Shown here: in pieces, positions 46,501 through 58,223 of the stretch
How the letters are laid out: every line of letters starts with the position of its first letter
Numbering within the stretch: the stretch's first letter is position 1
Assembly: GCF_000715075.1 (NCBI RefSeq)
Contig: NC_134095.1
Span: 7,488,722-7,552,721, forward strand
Source of the DNA: Nicotiana tabacum
Lineage: Eukaryota > Streptophyta > Magnoliopsida > Solanales > Solanaceae
Length of the DNA: 64,000 nucleotides
Direction of reading: 5' to 3'
Made by a program: the position numbers and the translations under genes
The notes under the pieces: generated by a model
Database searches by the model: none
What the model saw: the letters and a program-made list of their open reading frames with translations, nothing else
Told to the model about the DNA's origin: nothing

Positions 46501-47294
46501 ACATCACTCCATATTCCCCCCTTTAGGGGTGTACTAAGAGCTGAAGCTACAAGGATCTACCTATAGATATTTTACCTCTTCATCTTTGGCATCGTTTCAC
46601 AACATCAATGATCCTTACTCACCTTGCGACAATCCTTCTATACCAAGGATAACAAATCCCCTTACTCACGAGGGTGACACTTAATGTAACCGGTACATAC
46701 CGCCCCTTAAGCTTAACTTTGCTAACATTGCTTGTTTTAGGGAAGTGTCTTCCTGAATGACCATTCTCTGAATTTCTCATGAATCTTCTTCTGTTGTCCA
46801 TCCTATTATTGCCAGAACGCGATATGAAATTCTCATGATGCTGACTATTATCAAATCACTCAGTCCCTAATTCATAATTAGTTTATCTTGTTCACCGGTC
46901 CATATTAATTTCTATTAACCTGGTGTCTAATTTTTCCTTCTGTAAATCACGTTAGAGTTGCGAACTTATTTCTCGAAATGAGGATGTGACTGTATGACCT
47001 ATACTCTTTTGTTATCTTAAGCTCCATCACCTTTCGTCTCTTTCTTCATTTGACTATAGGTTTTGTAACACTCTACCGTTATCATCTATGTATCACACCT
47101 TATTCATAATGCTTCCTTATCTCTCTTCTCAATTCTCTGCTATTATTTCTGCATATCCCTTTTCTTGTGAAAACTTTAACACGACATTCTTTTGCTTTTA
47201 ACTCTCCTTGCTTCATTCATCGGCTCTTTGGGTTGCTCATCGTCCTCGCTCTATTAGGGACGAGAGTCACACTAAGGTAATATTTATCCCTTCC
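43554..47294 (-). other. E1 interior, 3.7 kb without recognisable RT or integrase
   Basis: Colinear with the E2 interior (50137 onwards) at roughly 90 percent in the parts compared. The minus strand has no open frame longer than about 65 codons. One shared piece (46801-46619: MDNRRRFMRNSENGHSGR, then KGICYPWYRR) looks like a gag tail with a ruined zinc knuckle, W replacing the second C. No YxDD, D-D-E or DSG motif was found. Either a non-autonomous (LARD-like) interior or a very old coding region. Confidence 0.6.
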
Positions 47295-48036
47295 ATGCTT
47301 TAGTTGGCCAAAGACTACTCCACATTTTGCCATCTTTTATGTGATTTTAAGAGTCACATAGTTGACCTTAGGTGGCTGCCACGTTGGGGTGGGGGTGAGA
47401 TTTAATCTTATCCAAATATGCTCTCAATTAATTAGGTAATGTCCCATTACCCAGTAATTAATCAATTATCCGTAAAATTGAGAATTATTCCCACTTACTT
47501 AAAATATTACTCACTTTTCACATACCTTATACACCTTACTAGTATGGTCATGTGGTACCTCGTATGACACTAGACCATAAATACCGAGTATTTTAGCTCG
47601 GGCCGTATTTTACCCCAAAATGCCAAACTAGGACAAAATTCATTTTCTTTGACTTGCTCCCCCTTTCACCTTCATGAATTTACTAATCGCTTGTGAAATA
47701 GAATAATCCTTATAATCTCCAAATAATCTTTTATTTGGACTGATGTCAATTACCTTACGATAAATTTAACGTACAATACTTCAGGGTGCAACATCGTTGT
47801 AACTTAATACTGTGAAGTGTGACATCACCGTAATGTAATACTGCTGGGTGCAACACAGTCGTAACTTAATACTGCGCAGCGTAACATCACCGTAAAGTAA
47901 TACTGCTAGGTGCAATACTGTCGTAACTTAATACCACGAAGCATAACATCATCGTAATATATTACTGCAGAGGGTAACATCATCGTAATATATTACTGTA
48001 GAGCATAATATCGATGTAATACTGTGGGGCGTAACA
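47295..48036 (-). repeat. E1 right (5') LTR, truncated
   Basis: Starts abruptly at TTTAGTTGGCCAAAGACTAC, homologous to 42910 of the left LTR, and ends GGGGCGTAACA. The missing 1.7 kb plus the primer site and leader were deleted together with about 0.7 kb of interior. The interior side of the junction (ATGC|TTTAGTTGG) shares a few bases, so short-homology deletion is likely. Confidence 0.82.
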
Positions 48037-48100
48037 GCTTAAGAGCCTAAAACTTATAGTGGTAATATGCAGGTTGGGTGTTATAAGTATGGTAAGTGAC
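48037..48100 (-). pseudogene. 64-bp island of Ogre gag between E1 and E2
   Basis: The minus strand reads TYHTYNTQPAYYHYKF then a stop, a Y/P/Q-rich stretch like the gag linker ending at 56443 (IPPPTYHYSPSKY). Taking out E2 with one copy of its GTGRC duplication puts both pieces in one frame. It is the best evidence that E1 and E2 hit the same Ogre gag independently. Confidence 0.75.
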
Positions 48101-50012
48101 TGTCACGCCCCGAACCTGGGGGCAAGACTGGCACCCAGTGCCTCACCTATCCTTGCGTACCAACTTGCAACTAAGGGACTCTAAACATATGATGTCATAC
48201 TTTGGCCATGGGCCACATTGCAAGAACTACAAATGCTGACTAAATGTCAATATATAACTAGGCCGACAAGGCCGTCATAACTATTACAGCTGACAAACTA
48301 ATCAAATATACATATAAGGCCTGCAAGCCCAACATATTGTACTAACTGACAGGATATGTCTACAAGCCTCTACTGATGGATATACTGTGATCGAAACAAC
48401 TCCCCGACCTACTCATAACTTATATACATATATATAAAAGATATACATAAGGCTCTAGACCCGGAAACTCTGAAAGGCATGGAGCTTACCGATCAAGCTG
48501 AACTCGGGCAACACTTATTGAAGAGGCCTACCCATCTGTCTGTCTGACCTGCACACATGAAATGCAGCACCCCCAGAAACGTCAGTACAATATAATGTAC
48601 TGAGCATGTAAGGCAACATACTGAAAGCTAAAACTGAACTGATAATATAATAACTGCAAGTAGCTGGAAGTCAAAGATAATCTGAAGATATACTTACCTG
48701 CTGATACAGACTTAACTCTCTCAATATAGTAAATAAAATAGTTGTCCGACCCTATAAGGCTCAGTATATATATAACTGCTCTGCCGTAGTAGGCTCGCTC
48801 ATAAGCGCTCGACCATAATAGGCTCTGTATCTTGACCAACTGGACTCGCTCATAAGCGCTCGGCCACAGTAGGCTCGGTATATAACTTACCATCTGATTA
48901 GAGGTTGCCCAATAGGGGCCTGCCCATCGATTATAGGTCGATGGTAATGAAAATACTTTTAATACTGTATATATATAAATTCTCTGCTCTCTTTACTGGA
49001 AGAAGAAAATACTCAATCGAATACGAAGTCCCGATAAGGAGAATATTATAACTTACAAAGCTAGAAAAATATACGCAATTTGCGAGACTAGCAAAATATA
49101 CGTAAATTTCGGGATATGAATTTTTCTTTATGCCTCGTTATCAAACTTGTATAATGATGAGATCATTCCAAAATGAAGGAAGAGCTTTGCCTTAACATAC
49201 ATGTTCCAGGAATTATTCGAACGGATCTACTTCTGCGAAATGTGGACGAAATTCACACTTGGACGAACTTGTTCAGCTTTGCTTCCAACGTTTTTTAACT
49301 AAACAGAAATGAGGTTAATATAATTGTTGAATCTTTGAAATTTCACTTTGAACTCTTTGGCTAATAGTTCTTTTGGACAAAATGGTGTGTTCTCTGGTTC
49401 TCACGTTTTTTGTGGTTCCAAATCAGATTGTAAAAATTGTTGTTTTATATTCTTTTCTTTCTATATAAGAATCTTTATGGATAAGGCTTTATAATTTAGT
49501 CTTGACACATGTAAAGGTGATTTATGACTCACCTTAAAACTAAGAAGGGGCTTCCACATCCCTTGGTATGATCTTGTTAATTTTATCCATTTATTAGTTA
49601 ATCGGGTAGTGTCCCATTATCCGGTAATTAACCAATTACCCGCATAATTTAAAAATTACCTCAAATTACTTAAAATTCTATTTATTACTAAAATACTTCA
49701 TATATACTTTATATGTTATACTACCGTGGTCATATGGTACCTTGCATAGTACTAGTCCATAAATACTAGGTATTTTAGCTCGGGCCGTATTTTACCCAAA
49801 ATGCCAAACTTGGACAAAATTTATTTTCTTTGACTTTCTCCCCCTTTCACCTTCATGAATTTACTAATCACTTGTAAAATAGCATAATCCTTATGATCTC
49901 CAAATAATCTTTTACTTGGACTGATGTCAATTACCTTATAACGAATTCAACGTACAATACTTCAGGGTGCAACATCGTCGTAACTTAATACTGCGAAGCG
50001 TAACATTTGTCG

Positions 50013-50095
<83 letters not shown>

Positions 50096-50136
50096 CTGCA
50101 GAGCATAACATCGACATAATACTGCGGGGCGTAACA
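48101..50136 (-). repeat. E2 left (3') LTR
   Basis: 2036 bp, TGTCACGCCCCGAACCTGGG to GCGGGGCGTAACA. It lacks the MITE present in the sister LTR and carries a long AT run near its right end. Confidence 0.9.
50015..50093. repeat. (AT)n microsatellite, about 79 bp
   Basis: An uninterrupted AT dinucleotide run. The homologous place in the other E2 LTR (about 56390-56399) has only a few TA units, so the expansion arose after E2 inserted. Confidence 0.95.
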
Positions 50137-50150
50137 TTATTCCCTCCTTT
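50137..50150 (-). promoter_or_regulatory. E2 polypurine tract
   Basis: The minus strand reads AAAGGAGGGAATAA next to the LTR start TGTTACGCCCC. Confidence 0.78.
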
Positions 50151-53100
50151 GGAACATTAGTCCTTGAATGTTGACTGATGCACTTATCATTTTCATAACT
50201 TATATCTTTCAAATGCTTTAGAACTTCTTTTGCCATCTAGGTGACTGTCATGTGAATGAGTCCAAAGTCTAGGGTATTTCCCCCTTAGGCTTCCTTCTCA
50301 CACCATAACTTGTAGTCGGAATCCTTCTAATCTCGTAACTGTTACTACCTTTCATCATGCAGCCTGTACAATTTTGACCTTGTGAGTGTGCCCAATCTCT
50401 AGGATTCATACATAGAGCTTGATAAGATGTCCCTTTGGGCATATATGAGTATATTGAAGTTCTTCGCTCGGTACTTTGTTGAATTCACGAATATTGATCT
50501 ACAATATACCACTGATAACTTGAAACTTCTTACGTAATACTTTGCCCCTAGGGCTTACAATACCTCAAGGAATATTTAAAGTGATTCCCATAATCATATT
50601 TCATAGTGTATCAATGTGATCCACCTTGTGGGGGTATTCTAATTTCGTGCCGCCAGCAAAATCTTTTCTCCTTCTCTTCTTCTCTTTTTTTTTCAAATCA
50701 TTATTCAAACGAAGGCCCAAACGTCATCCTGTATCTGTCACAATTATACCCTCATTTTATTACCAGGTCATCATTTCATTCCTTCTCAATGCTATTAATT
50801 TTAGACTCTTATTTATTAAAGCTATAGTGAGCTTTGTATAACATAGAGAAACTGTCTGCTCTTCTTGTTTTCATGGGCTTAATCCTAAAGACTTATCCAT
50901 TCTTGTCACCTTTTCACTTGCCTTTCCTCATCCTTACTCATGTTTCCTTAAAACTTTGTTGATCTACCATTAGATTGCGACCTATACATATCCATTTATA
51001 AACTTTCCTTCAACTTGCTTGCACTATAGATTTCCTTATGTTATTCTGGAACGTCAAGCGAGACATCACATCGTCTCTAACTTTTCTCTATTCTCTTAAC
51101 TAGATCTCTCAGTACTTAGAAACCATAGGCTGGAAGACATGCTGCTGACGATGCCGCTATCATTCCGGTTATTGGATCCCTGTGCTTATAGCTTTCTATC
51201 TGAAGTATGGACTATTCACGATCTTCTGCCTTTGAGTATCTCGTACGTTGTTCACCTTTACCTCACTTACCTTAAAATCTCGCATCGTATCTTCTATCTC
51301 TTTCGTGACCTCCCTTCCACCTAGGTGTAATTCACGTCCATAACTTGAATCTCTATTATATTACTCACACCTCTGGTACATACACAATCCAGTGGGAGCT
51401 TCGTACTGACTTCTTATGAGGCTGGTACTTCTTCTAACTAGCTTCCTTATAGAGCCATTATAGATTATGGTTGTTGTGTTATTTCTCTTAAACATCTGAT
51501 ATTAAGAGTGATTCTTCTATGCTCTCAATCATGATTCCTATAACTTCTGGGTCCAATAATCAGACTCCTGATTACTTAATTGATGTCACTCTTTAGTTTC
51601 CTCTTCCCTCTGATCAACCTTTATGTAGGCTTAAGCTATCTTCTGATATGTGGTTCATGGTATTAGTTATCTTGTCTAGACTTTCATGGGCTTCAGAAAT
51701 ATGCATGATACAACCCTTTAATAATGTAATCCTTCGTTTATGACCAGGGCTCAATTCTTTCTTTTAACTTATACCAGAATCTTGTACGGTTGTATATGCT
51801 GCATGTATAAAACTCCAAACCCTTAAGTGAGTTCTTAACGCAACCAACTCTGGATCATTGATCGAATAATTTCTTTCGTTCCATCTTAGATTTCTTTCAA
51901 CGTAAGCTATTACTTTTCCTAGTCTTTTTGCCCCCTTGTTGTGTCCATACTTAGCTTATCTTAGTGTCCAATTTTAACTTTACTTCCCGTTCATTAGCCA
52001 CAGTAGGTGTCACTTTCCTTTGGAGTGCTTACAATGTTGTTGCGAGACTGTTGTTACATGATCATTTTCTCTTTAGGTCGTTGTGCTTAGGTTGAAGCCT
52101 TCTTCCTTATTTCCTCAACTAGTCTTTCTTTGTAGTACTTAGGGAGAACCCTTTAACCTCGTAAAGCTGTGAGCTTATTACGGACCTTTTGACGTCCTTC
52201 ATTGCCTATAATTATCCGTCGTTGCTTACCTCAGCGCCCTTGTGCTTGTATGGTTGCTTCTGAACTGATATTTTTACTATCTTCCTAGTGGCACTTTCTT
52301 TTATCCCTGTAACACTCATACGATACCTTTAACTACCCCGACTCTTGTTTGAATATATCTCAAGTATTATAATGATATTCTTTGAGGCTAAATTCTCCAT
52401 ATTGAGTTTTACTATGTTTATCTTACACGATCTGATGACTCGTCTGTAACCTCATGTTTAGCCCTAACTGGGATCTTCATAACCAATTACTAACTACTCA
52501 TTGGCCCATTCTCATATCAATATTCCTCGTAATATTTCTTAGGTTATTTCCTTTGTCTTAACTTAGGTCTCGCACTGGCTCCTTATTTATTAATAACGGC
52601 TCGGGTAGGAACCTTTACTTCTTCTCCTTGACGTCGTACTTGCACAATATTCTTGAATCGTAGTGTATTTGTAATATTTGGATAAGTTCCATCTCATTTC
52701 TCTTTCATTTATTGCATTCTTCCTTTACCATTCCGCAGTCACTAGAACCACTTAATTCTGATTTAATGCCACATCACTCCATATTCCCCCTTTTAGGGGT
52801 GTGCTAAGAGCTGAAGCCACGAGGATCTACCTATAGATGTTTTACCTCTTCATCTTTTTGGCGTCGTTTCTCAACATCAATGATACTTACTCGCCTTACG
52901 GCAATTCTTCTGTACCAAGGATGACAAATCCCCTTACTCACAAGGGTGACACTTAATGTAACTGATACATACAGTCCCTTAATCTTAACTTTGCTAATAT
53001 TGCTTTCTTTAGGGAAGCATCTTCCTGAATGACCATTCTCTGAATTTCTCATGAACCTTCTTCTGTTGTCCATCCTATTATTGTCGGAATGCAATCTGAA

Positions 53101-54280
53101 ATTCTTATGATGCTGACTATTACCAAATCACTCAATCCCTAATTCATATTTAGTTTATCTTATTCACCAGCCTATACTGATTTCTATTACTCTACGGTTG
53201 AACTTTTTCTCTTGGTAATCGCACTAGAGTTGCGGACATATTTCTCGAAATGAGGACATGACTATATGGCCTATAATCTTTTGTTGTCCTAAGTCCTGCC
53301 ACCCCTCGTCTCTTCCTTCACTTGATTATAGGTTTTGTAATATTGTCATCTTTTGATCTACCGTTGTCATCCATGTACCACATGTTACTCATAATGCTTC
53401 ATTAACTCTTTTCTTATTTCCCGCTAACATTTATGCCTATCACTTTATTCTGAAAACTCGAACAAGACATTCTTTTTTTTTAGCATCCCTTTGCTCCCTT
53501 CCATGGCTCTTCAAGTTGCTTAAGGTTTCGCTTTACTAGGGACACAAGCCACACTAAGGTAATAGGTATCCCTTCAAGGCTTATAGTTCATATCTTTGTA
53601 GTACTCATATCTGGCTGCACTATTTTAAAGTGTACCATCTGGGTGTCTCACAAGGAGATCTATTAGCACATTTGCAATATCCTTCATAAATGTCAACTGT
53701 CACAAACAATTCATCCATCATATTTTCTTATTATACTTCTATTAACCCCCATAGGGCATATCTGGAATGGGCGCGACCAATTGTATATACCTCTGTTACT
53801 ATTGAATATAACTCAAAAAGCTTATGTTCCTCTGCCTCAATAATAAATGTTGTTAACTTTCATTAACTGGGTACCTCGTACCCTTTTTCACCTTTCTCCT
53901 TTTACTTATTGAAATTTGTACTTATCTTCTTAATCTTCATTGTCCTTCACCATAAAGATGGATAGGCATTCTTGTCTTAAGGCTTCTTATCAGGAAGCTT
54001 ATATCGTAGGCATCATACAAAATCTAGTCCCTCTGACTCAGCTCTTCCACAACTATCTCTCTTTCCAACCTTCTTTTCGGATGTAGGCATCGTCTTATTA
54101 TGAATAAAATAGAATTACAGAATTTGAATTCTTATAAATGAGCTCTACCACACGATCTAGAGTAAGAAGAAAGAGTGACAAACCTAAATGCCTTGTAGCC
54201 TCCTGCTTATAAGTGTGGTGCATGACACACACATAAAAATGACTCTTCTAGACACGGCTTGTAGACTCCCTAGGACAGAA

Positions 54281-54294
54281 CTGCTCTGATACCA
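54281..54294 (-). promoter_or_regulatory. E2 primer-binding site (tRNA-iMet)
   Basis: The minus strand reads TGGTATCAGAGCAG, four bases from the 5' LTR start at 54299. Confidence 0.9.
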
Positions 54295-54298
54295 TTTT

Positions 54299-56442
54299 TG
54301 TCATGCCCCGAACCTGGGGGCGAGACTGGCACCCAGTGCCTCACCTATCCTTGCATACCAACTTGCAACTAAGGGACTCTGAACATATGATGTCATACTT
54401 TGGCCGTGGGCCACATTGCAAGAACTGCGAATGCTGACTAAATGTTAATATATAACAAGGCTGACAAGGCCGTCATAACTATTACAGGTGACAAACTAAC
54501 CAAATATACAAAAAAGTCCTGCAAGACCAACATATTGTACTAACTGACAGGATATATCTACAAGCCTCTACTAATAGATATACTGTGATCGGAACAACTT
54601 CCCAACCTACTCATAACTTGTATACATATACATACAAGATGTACATAAGGCTCTAAACCCGGAAACTCCGAAAGGCATGGAGCTTACCGATCAAGCTGAA
54701 CTCGGGAAACACTTATTAAAGAGGCCTACCCGTTCGTCTGTCTGACCTGCATGCATGAAATGCAGCGCCCCCAGAAAAGGGACGTCAGTAAGAAATAATG
54801 TACTGAGTATGTAAGGCAACATACTGAAAGCTAAAACTGAACCGATAATATAATAACTGTAAGTAGCTGGAAGTCAAAGATAATCTGAAGATATACTTAC
54901 CTGCTGATACAGACTCAACTCTCTCAATATAGTAAATAAAATAGTTGTTCGGCCCTATAAGGCTCGGTATATATATAACTGATCTGCCGTAGTAGGCTCG
55001 CTTATAAGCGCTCGGCCATACTAAGCACTGTATCTCGACCAACTGGGCTCGTTCATAAGCGTTGGCCCACAGTAGGCTCGGTATATAACTTACCATCTAA
55101 TCAGAGGTTGCCCAATAGGGGTTTGCCCATTGATTATAGCTCGATGGTAATGAAAATACTTTTAATACTATATATATGTAAATTCTCTACTCTCTTAACT
55201 GGAAGAAGAAATGTTCAATTGAATATGAAGTCCCAATAAGGATAATATTATAACTTACAAAACTAGGAAAATATACGTAATTTGCTAGACTAGCAAAATA
55301 TACGTAAATTTCGGGATATGAATTTTTCTTTATTCCTCATTATCAAACTTGTATAATGACGAGATCATGCCAAAATAAAGAAAGAGCTTAGCCTTAACAT
55401 GCCTGTTCTAGGAATTATTTGAACGGATCTGCTTCTGCGAAATGTGGACGAAATTCACACTTGGACGAACTTGTTCAGCCTTGCTTGCAATGTTTTTGAA
55501 CTAAACAGAAATGAGGTTAATCTAATTGTTGAATCTTTGAAATTTCACTTTGAACTCTTTGGCTAATAGTGCTTTTGGAAAAAATTGGGATGTTCTCTGG
55601 TTCTCACATTTTTTTGGTTCCAAATCAGATTGTAAAAACTGTTGTTTTATCACTACTAAAAAAATCGGGGTTTAGCGACGGACAAAATCTGTAGCTAAAC
55701 AGAAAAATCCGTCGCTAATCTCATTTAGCGACGGATTAGCAAAAGATTCTTCTAGCAACGAGCATTTTAGCGACAGATAAGCGACGACGTTCGTAGCTAA
55801 ATCCAGTTTTTTTGTAGTGTATCTTCTTTTCTTTCTATATAAGAATCTTTATAGATAAGGCTTGTATATTTTGCCTTGACACATGTAAAGGTGATTTATG
55901 ACTCACCTTAAAACTAAGAAGGGGCTACCACATCCCTTGGTATGATCTTGTTAATTTTATCCACTTAGTTAGTTAACCGGGTAATGTCCCGTTACCCGGT
56001 AATTAACCAATTACCCGCATAATTTAAAAATTATCCCAAATTACTTAAAATTTTATTTATTACTAAAATACTTCATATATACTTTATATGTTATACTATT
56101 GTGGTCATATGGTACCTTGCATGGTACTAGTCCATAAATACTAGGTATTTTAGTTCGGGCCGTATTTTACCCCAAAATGCCAAACTTGGACAAAATTTAT
56201 TTTCTTTGACTTGCTCCCCCTTTCACCTTCATGAATTTACTAATCACTTGTAAAATAGCATAATCCTTATGATCTCCAAATAATCTTTTACTTGGATTGA
56301 TGTCAATTACCTTATAACGAATTCAACGTACAATACTTCAGGGTGCAACATCGTCGTAACTTAATACTGCGAAGCGTAACATCACCGTAATATATATATT
56401 ACTGCAGAGCATAACATCGACGTAATATTGTGGGGTGTAACA
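54299..56442 (-). repeat. E2 right (5') LTR, with MITE
   Basis: 2144 bp, TGTCATGCCCCGAACCTGGG to GTGGGGTGTAACA. Without the 169-bp MITE and its 3-bp duplication it is close in length to the left LTR minus the AT expansion. Confidence 0.9.
55651..55819. mobile_element. CACTA-type MITE copy 2, TSD TAT, inside the E2 LTR
   Basis: 169 bp, CACTACTAAAAAAATC to TTTTTTTGTAGTG, flanked by TAT (55648-55650 and 55820-55822), the 3-bp duplication of CACTA transposons. Inner motifs CCGTCGCTAA and TTAGCGACGG form a palindrome. The empty site is readable in the sister LTR near 49441-49455. Confidence 0.9.
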
Positions 56443-57985
56443 GTGGCAGCGGGTTTCTAGTATTTGGAAGGTGAATAGTGATATGTGGGTGGTGGTATAT
56501 AGTATGTGAAGTGGGACTTCGGACCTTGGGCTACCATCACTGGCCCTACTTCTTTTTTTTTAGAAATACCGCCCGACTGCAAGGCTTTGTTTGTAGCCTG
56601 TAGTGCCTCAAAATTTGTCACCATTCCGCTTTTAATTCCTTTCTATATTCTTTCTCCTAATTTGATGATATTGGAGAAGTTATGGTTTTCAATAACCATC
56701 AACCTTCCATAGTATTGTGGATCTTGAGCTCTAATGAAGAACTTATTCATTTGTTCTTCTTCTAGTAATGGCCTTACTTTCATAGCTTCTGATCTTCATC
56801 GAGTAGCATACTCGCGGAAAGTTCTGTTGGCTTCTTCTTAAGATTTTGAATATAGAAGACGTCTGGTGCATTTTCTGTATTGAACCTGAACCGATCTATA
56901 AAATCTGATGCCATGCTTACCTAGTTAACCCATTTCTTCGGGTTTTGACTGATGTACCAGGACAGGGCATCTCCACTGAGGCTCCTCATGAACAGCTTCA
57001 TGCGAATGCTTTCAACTTTACCAACCCCTAAAAGCTTGTCACAATATGTTCTCAAGTGTACCTTCGGATCACCTGTCCCGTCGAACATTTCGAACTTATG
57101 AGGTTTGTAACCCTCTGGTAGTTCTACGTCCGGTTGAATACATAAATCCCTATAATTCAAACCTTCGATGCTTTTACCGCCTTCAATACCTTGGACTCTA
57201 CTAGTAAGTTTCTTGAGCTCCTCTGCCATGTTCTTGATGAGCAAGTCCTTCTCAGCGAATTTCGTTGTGTACATGGTCTGTTGGGAAGTGTGGGGTAAGG
57301 TTTCCACGTATATAGGGATGCTTTGATGGACTCTAGGAATTTGGGTGTAGTGGTGATCGTTGGTTGAGATTTGGGGATCAGGGGTAGGTTGTGGTGCATT
57401 TTGAGGAGTGTGGTAGGTGGTAGGTGGTGGTTTGTGGATACTGGGTCGGATGGTGATGATGTTGTGGAGGGGTCAGTACTGGAGGAGGATTAGGATTTTG
57501 AGGAGGTGTGGCATACCGATAAGGTGAGGGAGGATTTTGTTGGTTTTGTGTGTTCTGGGAGGTGCTGGGTTTCGAGTGTTTTGTTGGTTGGCATCGGGGA
57601 CGTTCAGGGTCAGGGAAGGATTTGCCAAGTTCTGAACCTGCTCAAGTTCCCCTTGTAGCTTCAGTATCTTCTGTTAAACCCATAAAACCAAGTCATTCTG
57701 TGCCGAAGTACTCCAAAAATCCTAAGTCTCGACATTCTCTACATGTGTAGCATTGTTTTTCCTGATACCACTCATATCATCCATTCTAGCTTTTCCCTTG
57801 CTTTTAGGATCAGTTGGAGGAGGAGGTGGTGGAGGACCTCTAGATCTGGTATGATATGCTGATGATGCCAGTATGCATGAACCAACCTTAGGGTATGAGA
57901 ATAAACAAATAAGGAGAAGAAGAAAACAAAAGGTAAACAAGTCAGTAAGGAGTATTAAAAGGATGTTTGCGGTATTTAAACACAT
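56443..57985 (-). pseudogene. Ogre gag N-terminal and central part
   Basis: Minus strand: a start region with AYHTRSRGPPPPPPPTDPKS (57985-57722), then frame changes, then a coiled LLIKNMAEELKKLTSRVQGI and the gag core FEMFDGTGDPKVHLRTYCDK, LFMRSLSGDALSWYI (57307-56921). A stop follows WVN. Beyond it EEEQMNKFFIRAQDPQYYGR and IPPPTYHYSPSKY continue to 56443, where E2 starts. The FDGTGDP-SL(S/T)G-A--WY pattern is the Tat/Ogre retrotransposon gag. At least three frame breaks. Separated from its C-terminus at 41 kb by E1 and E2. Confidence 0.85.
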
Positions 57986-58223
57986 ATTGCGAAATTATAA
58001 ATTTGTGTCCTATTTTGGGGACCTCATTTTGCCTGAGGTAGGCCTAAGCGACATATAGTTTGGAAAAAAACGATGCCAATAACTGCGTCATTTCATTAAT
58101 CTGATAAATGAACCAAATCTCTACTAAAATGACAATAATGATAAAAAGTCACTAATGGCATTTGTCTTATTACAACCAAAGTCTAAAATGAGTCTATAAA
58201 GCAAGTAAAACCTCATTCCTAAT

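Larger units (their letters stand above)
41233..48036 (-). mobile_element. E1: nested Gypsy-like LTR element inside Ogre gag
   Basis: Left LTR 41233-43553 (TGTCATGACC to GGGGCGTAACA), interior 43554-about 47294, and a right LTR (about 47295-48036) keeping only its plus-strand right third. The LTR parts match at roughly 93 percent by eye. The polypurine tract AAAGGGGGGAATAA (minus) borders the left LTR. The primer site is deleted with the missing LTR part. Flanks GCCTTCA and GCTTAAG give no clean duplication. Confidence 0.8.
50137..54298 (-). other. E2 interior, 4.2 kb, no recognisable pol
   Basis: Next to the primer site the minus strand has a leader like GAGTCTACAAGCCGTGTCTA, and then an ATG (about 54091) opening a short frame MPTSEKKVGKRDS that soon stops. 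At 53094-52831 a gag-tail-like piece (MDNRRRFMRNSENGHSGR, KGICHPWYRR) is shared with E1, including the W in place of a knuckle Cys. The long frames expected for protease, RT and integrase are absent. Pyrimidine-rich on the plus strand throughout. Confidence 0.6.
48101..56442 (-). mobile_element. E2: nested Gypsy-like LTR element inside Ogre gag, TSD GTGRC
   Basis: 8.3 kb, minus strand. LTRs are 48101-50136 and 54299-56442. Flanks GTGAC (48096-48100) and GTGGC (56443-56447) form a 5-bp duplication with one mismatch. A tRNA-iMet primer site (54281-54294) and a purine tract (50137-50150) are in place. The first 235 bp of the LTRs differ at about 15 positions. The interior of 4.2 kb carries no recognisable pol. 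Confidence 0.9.
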
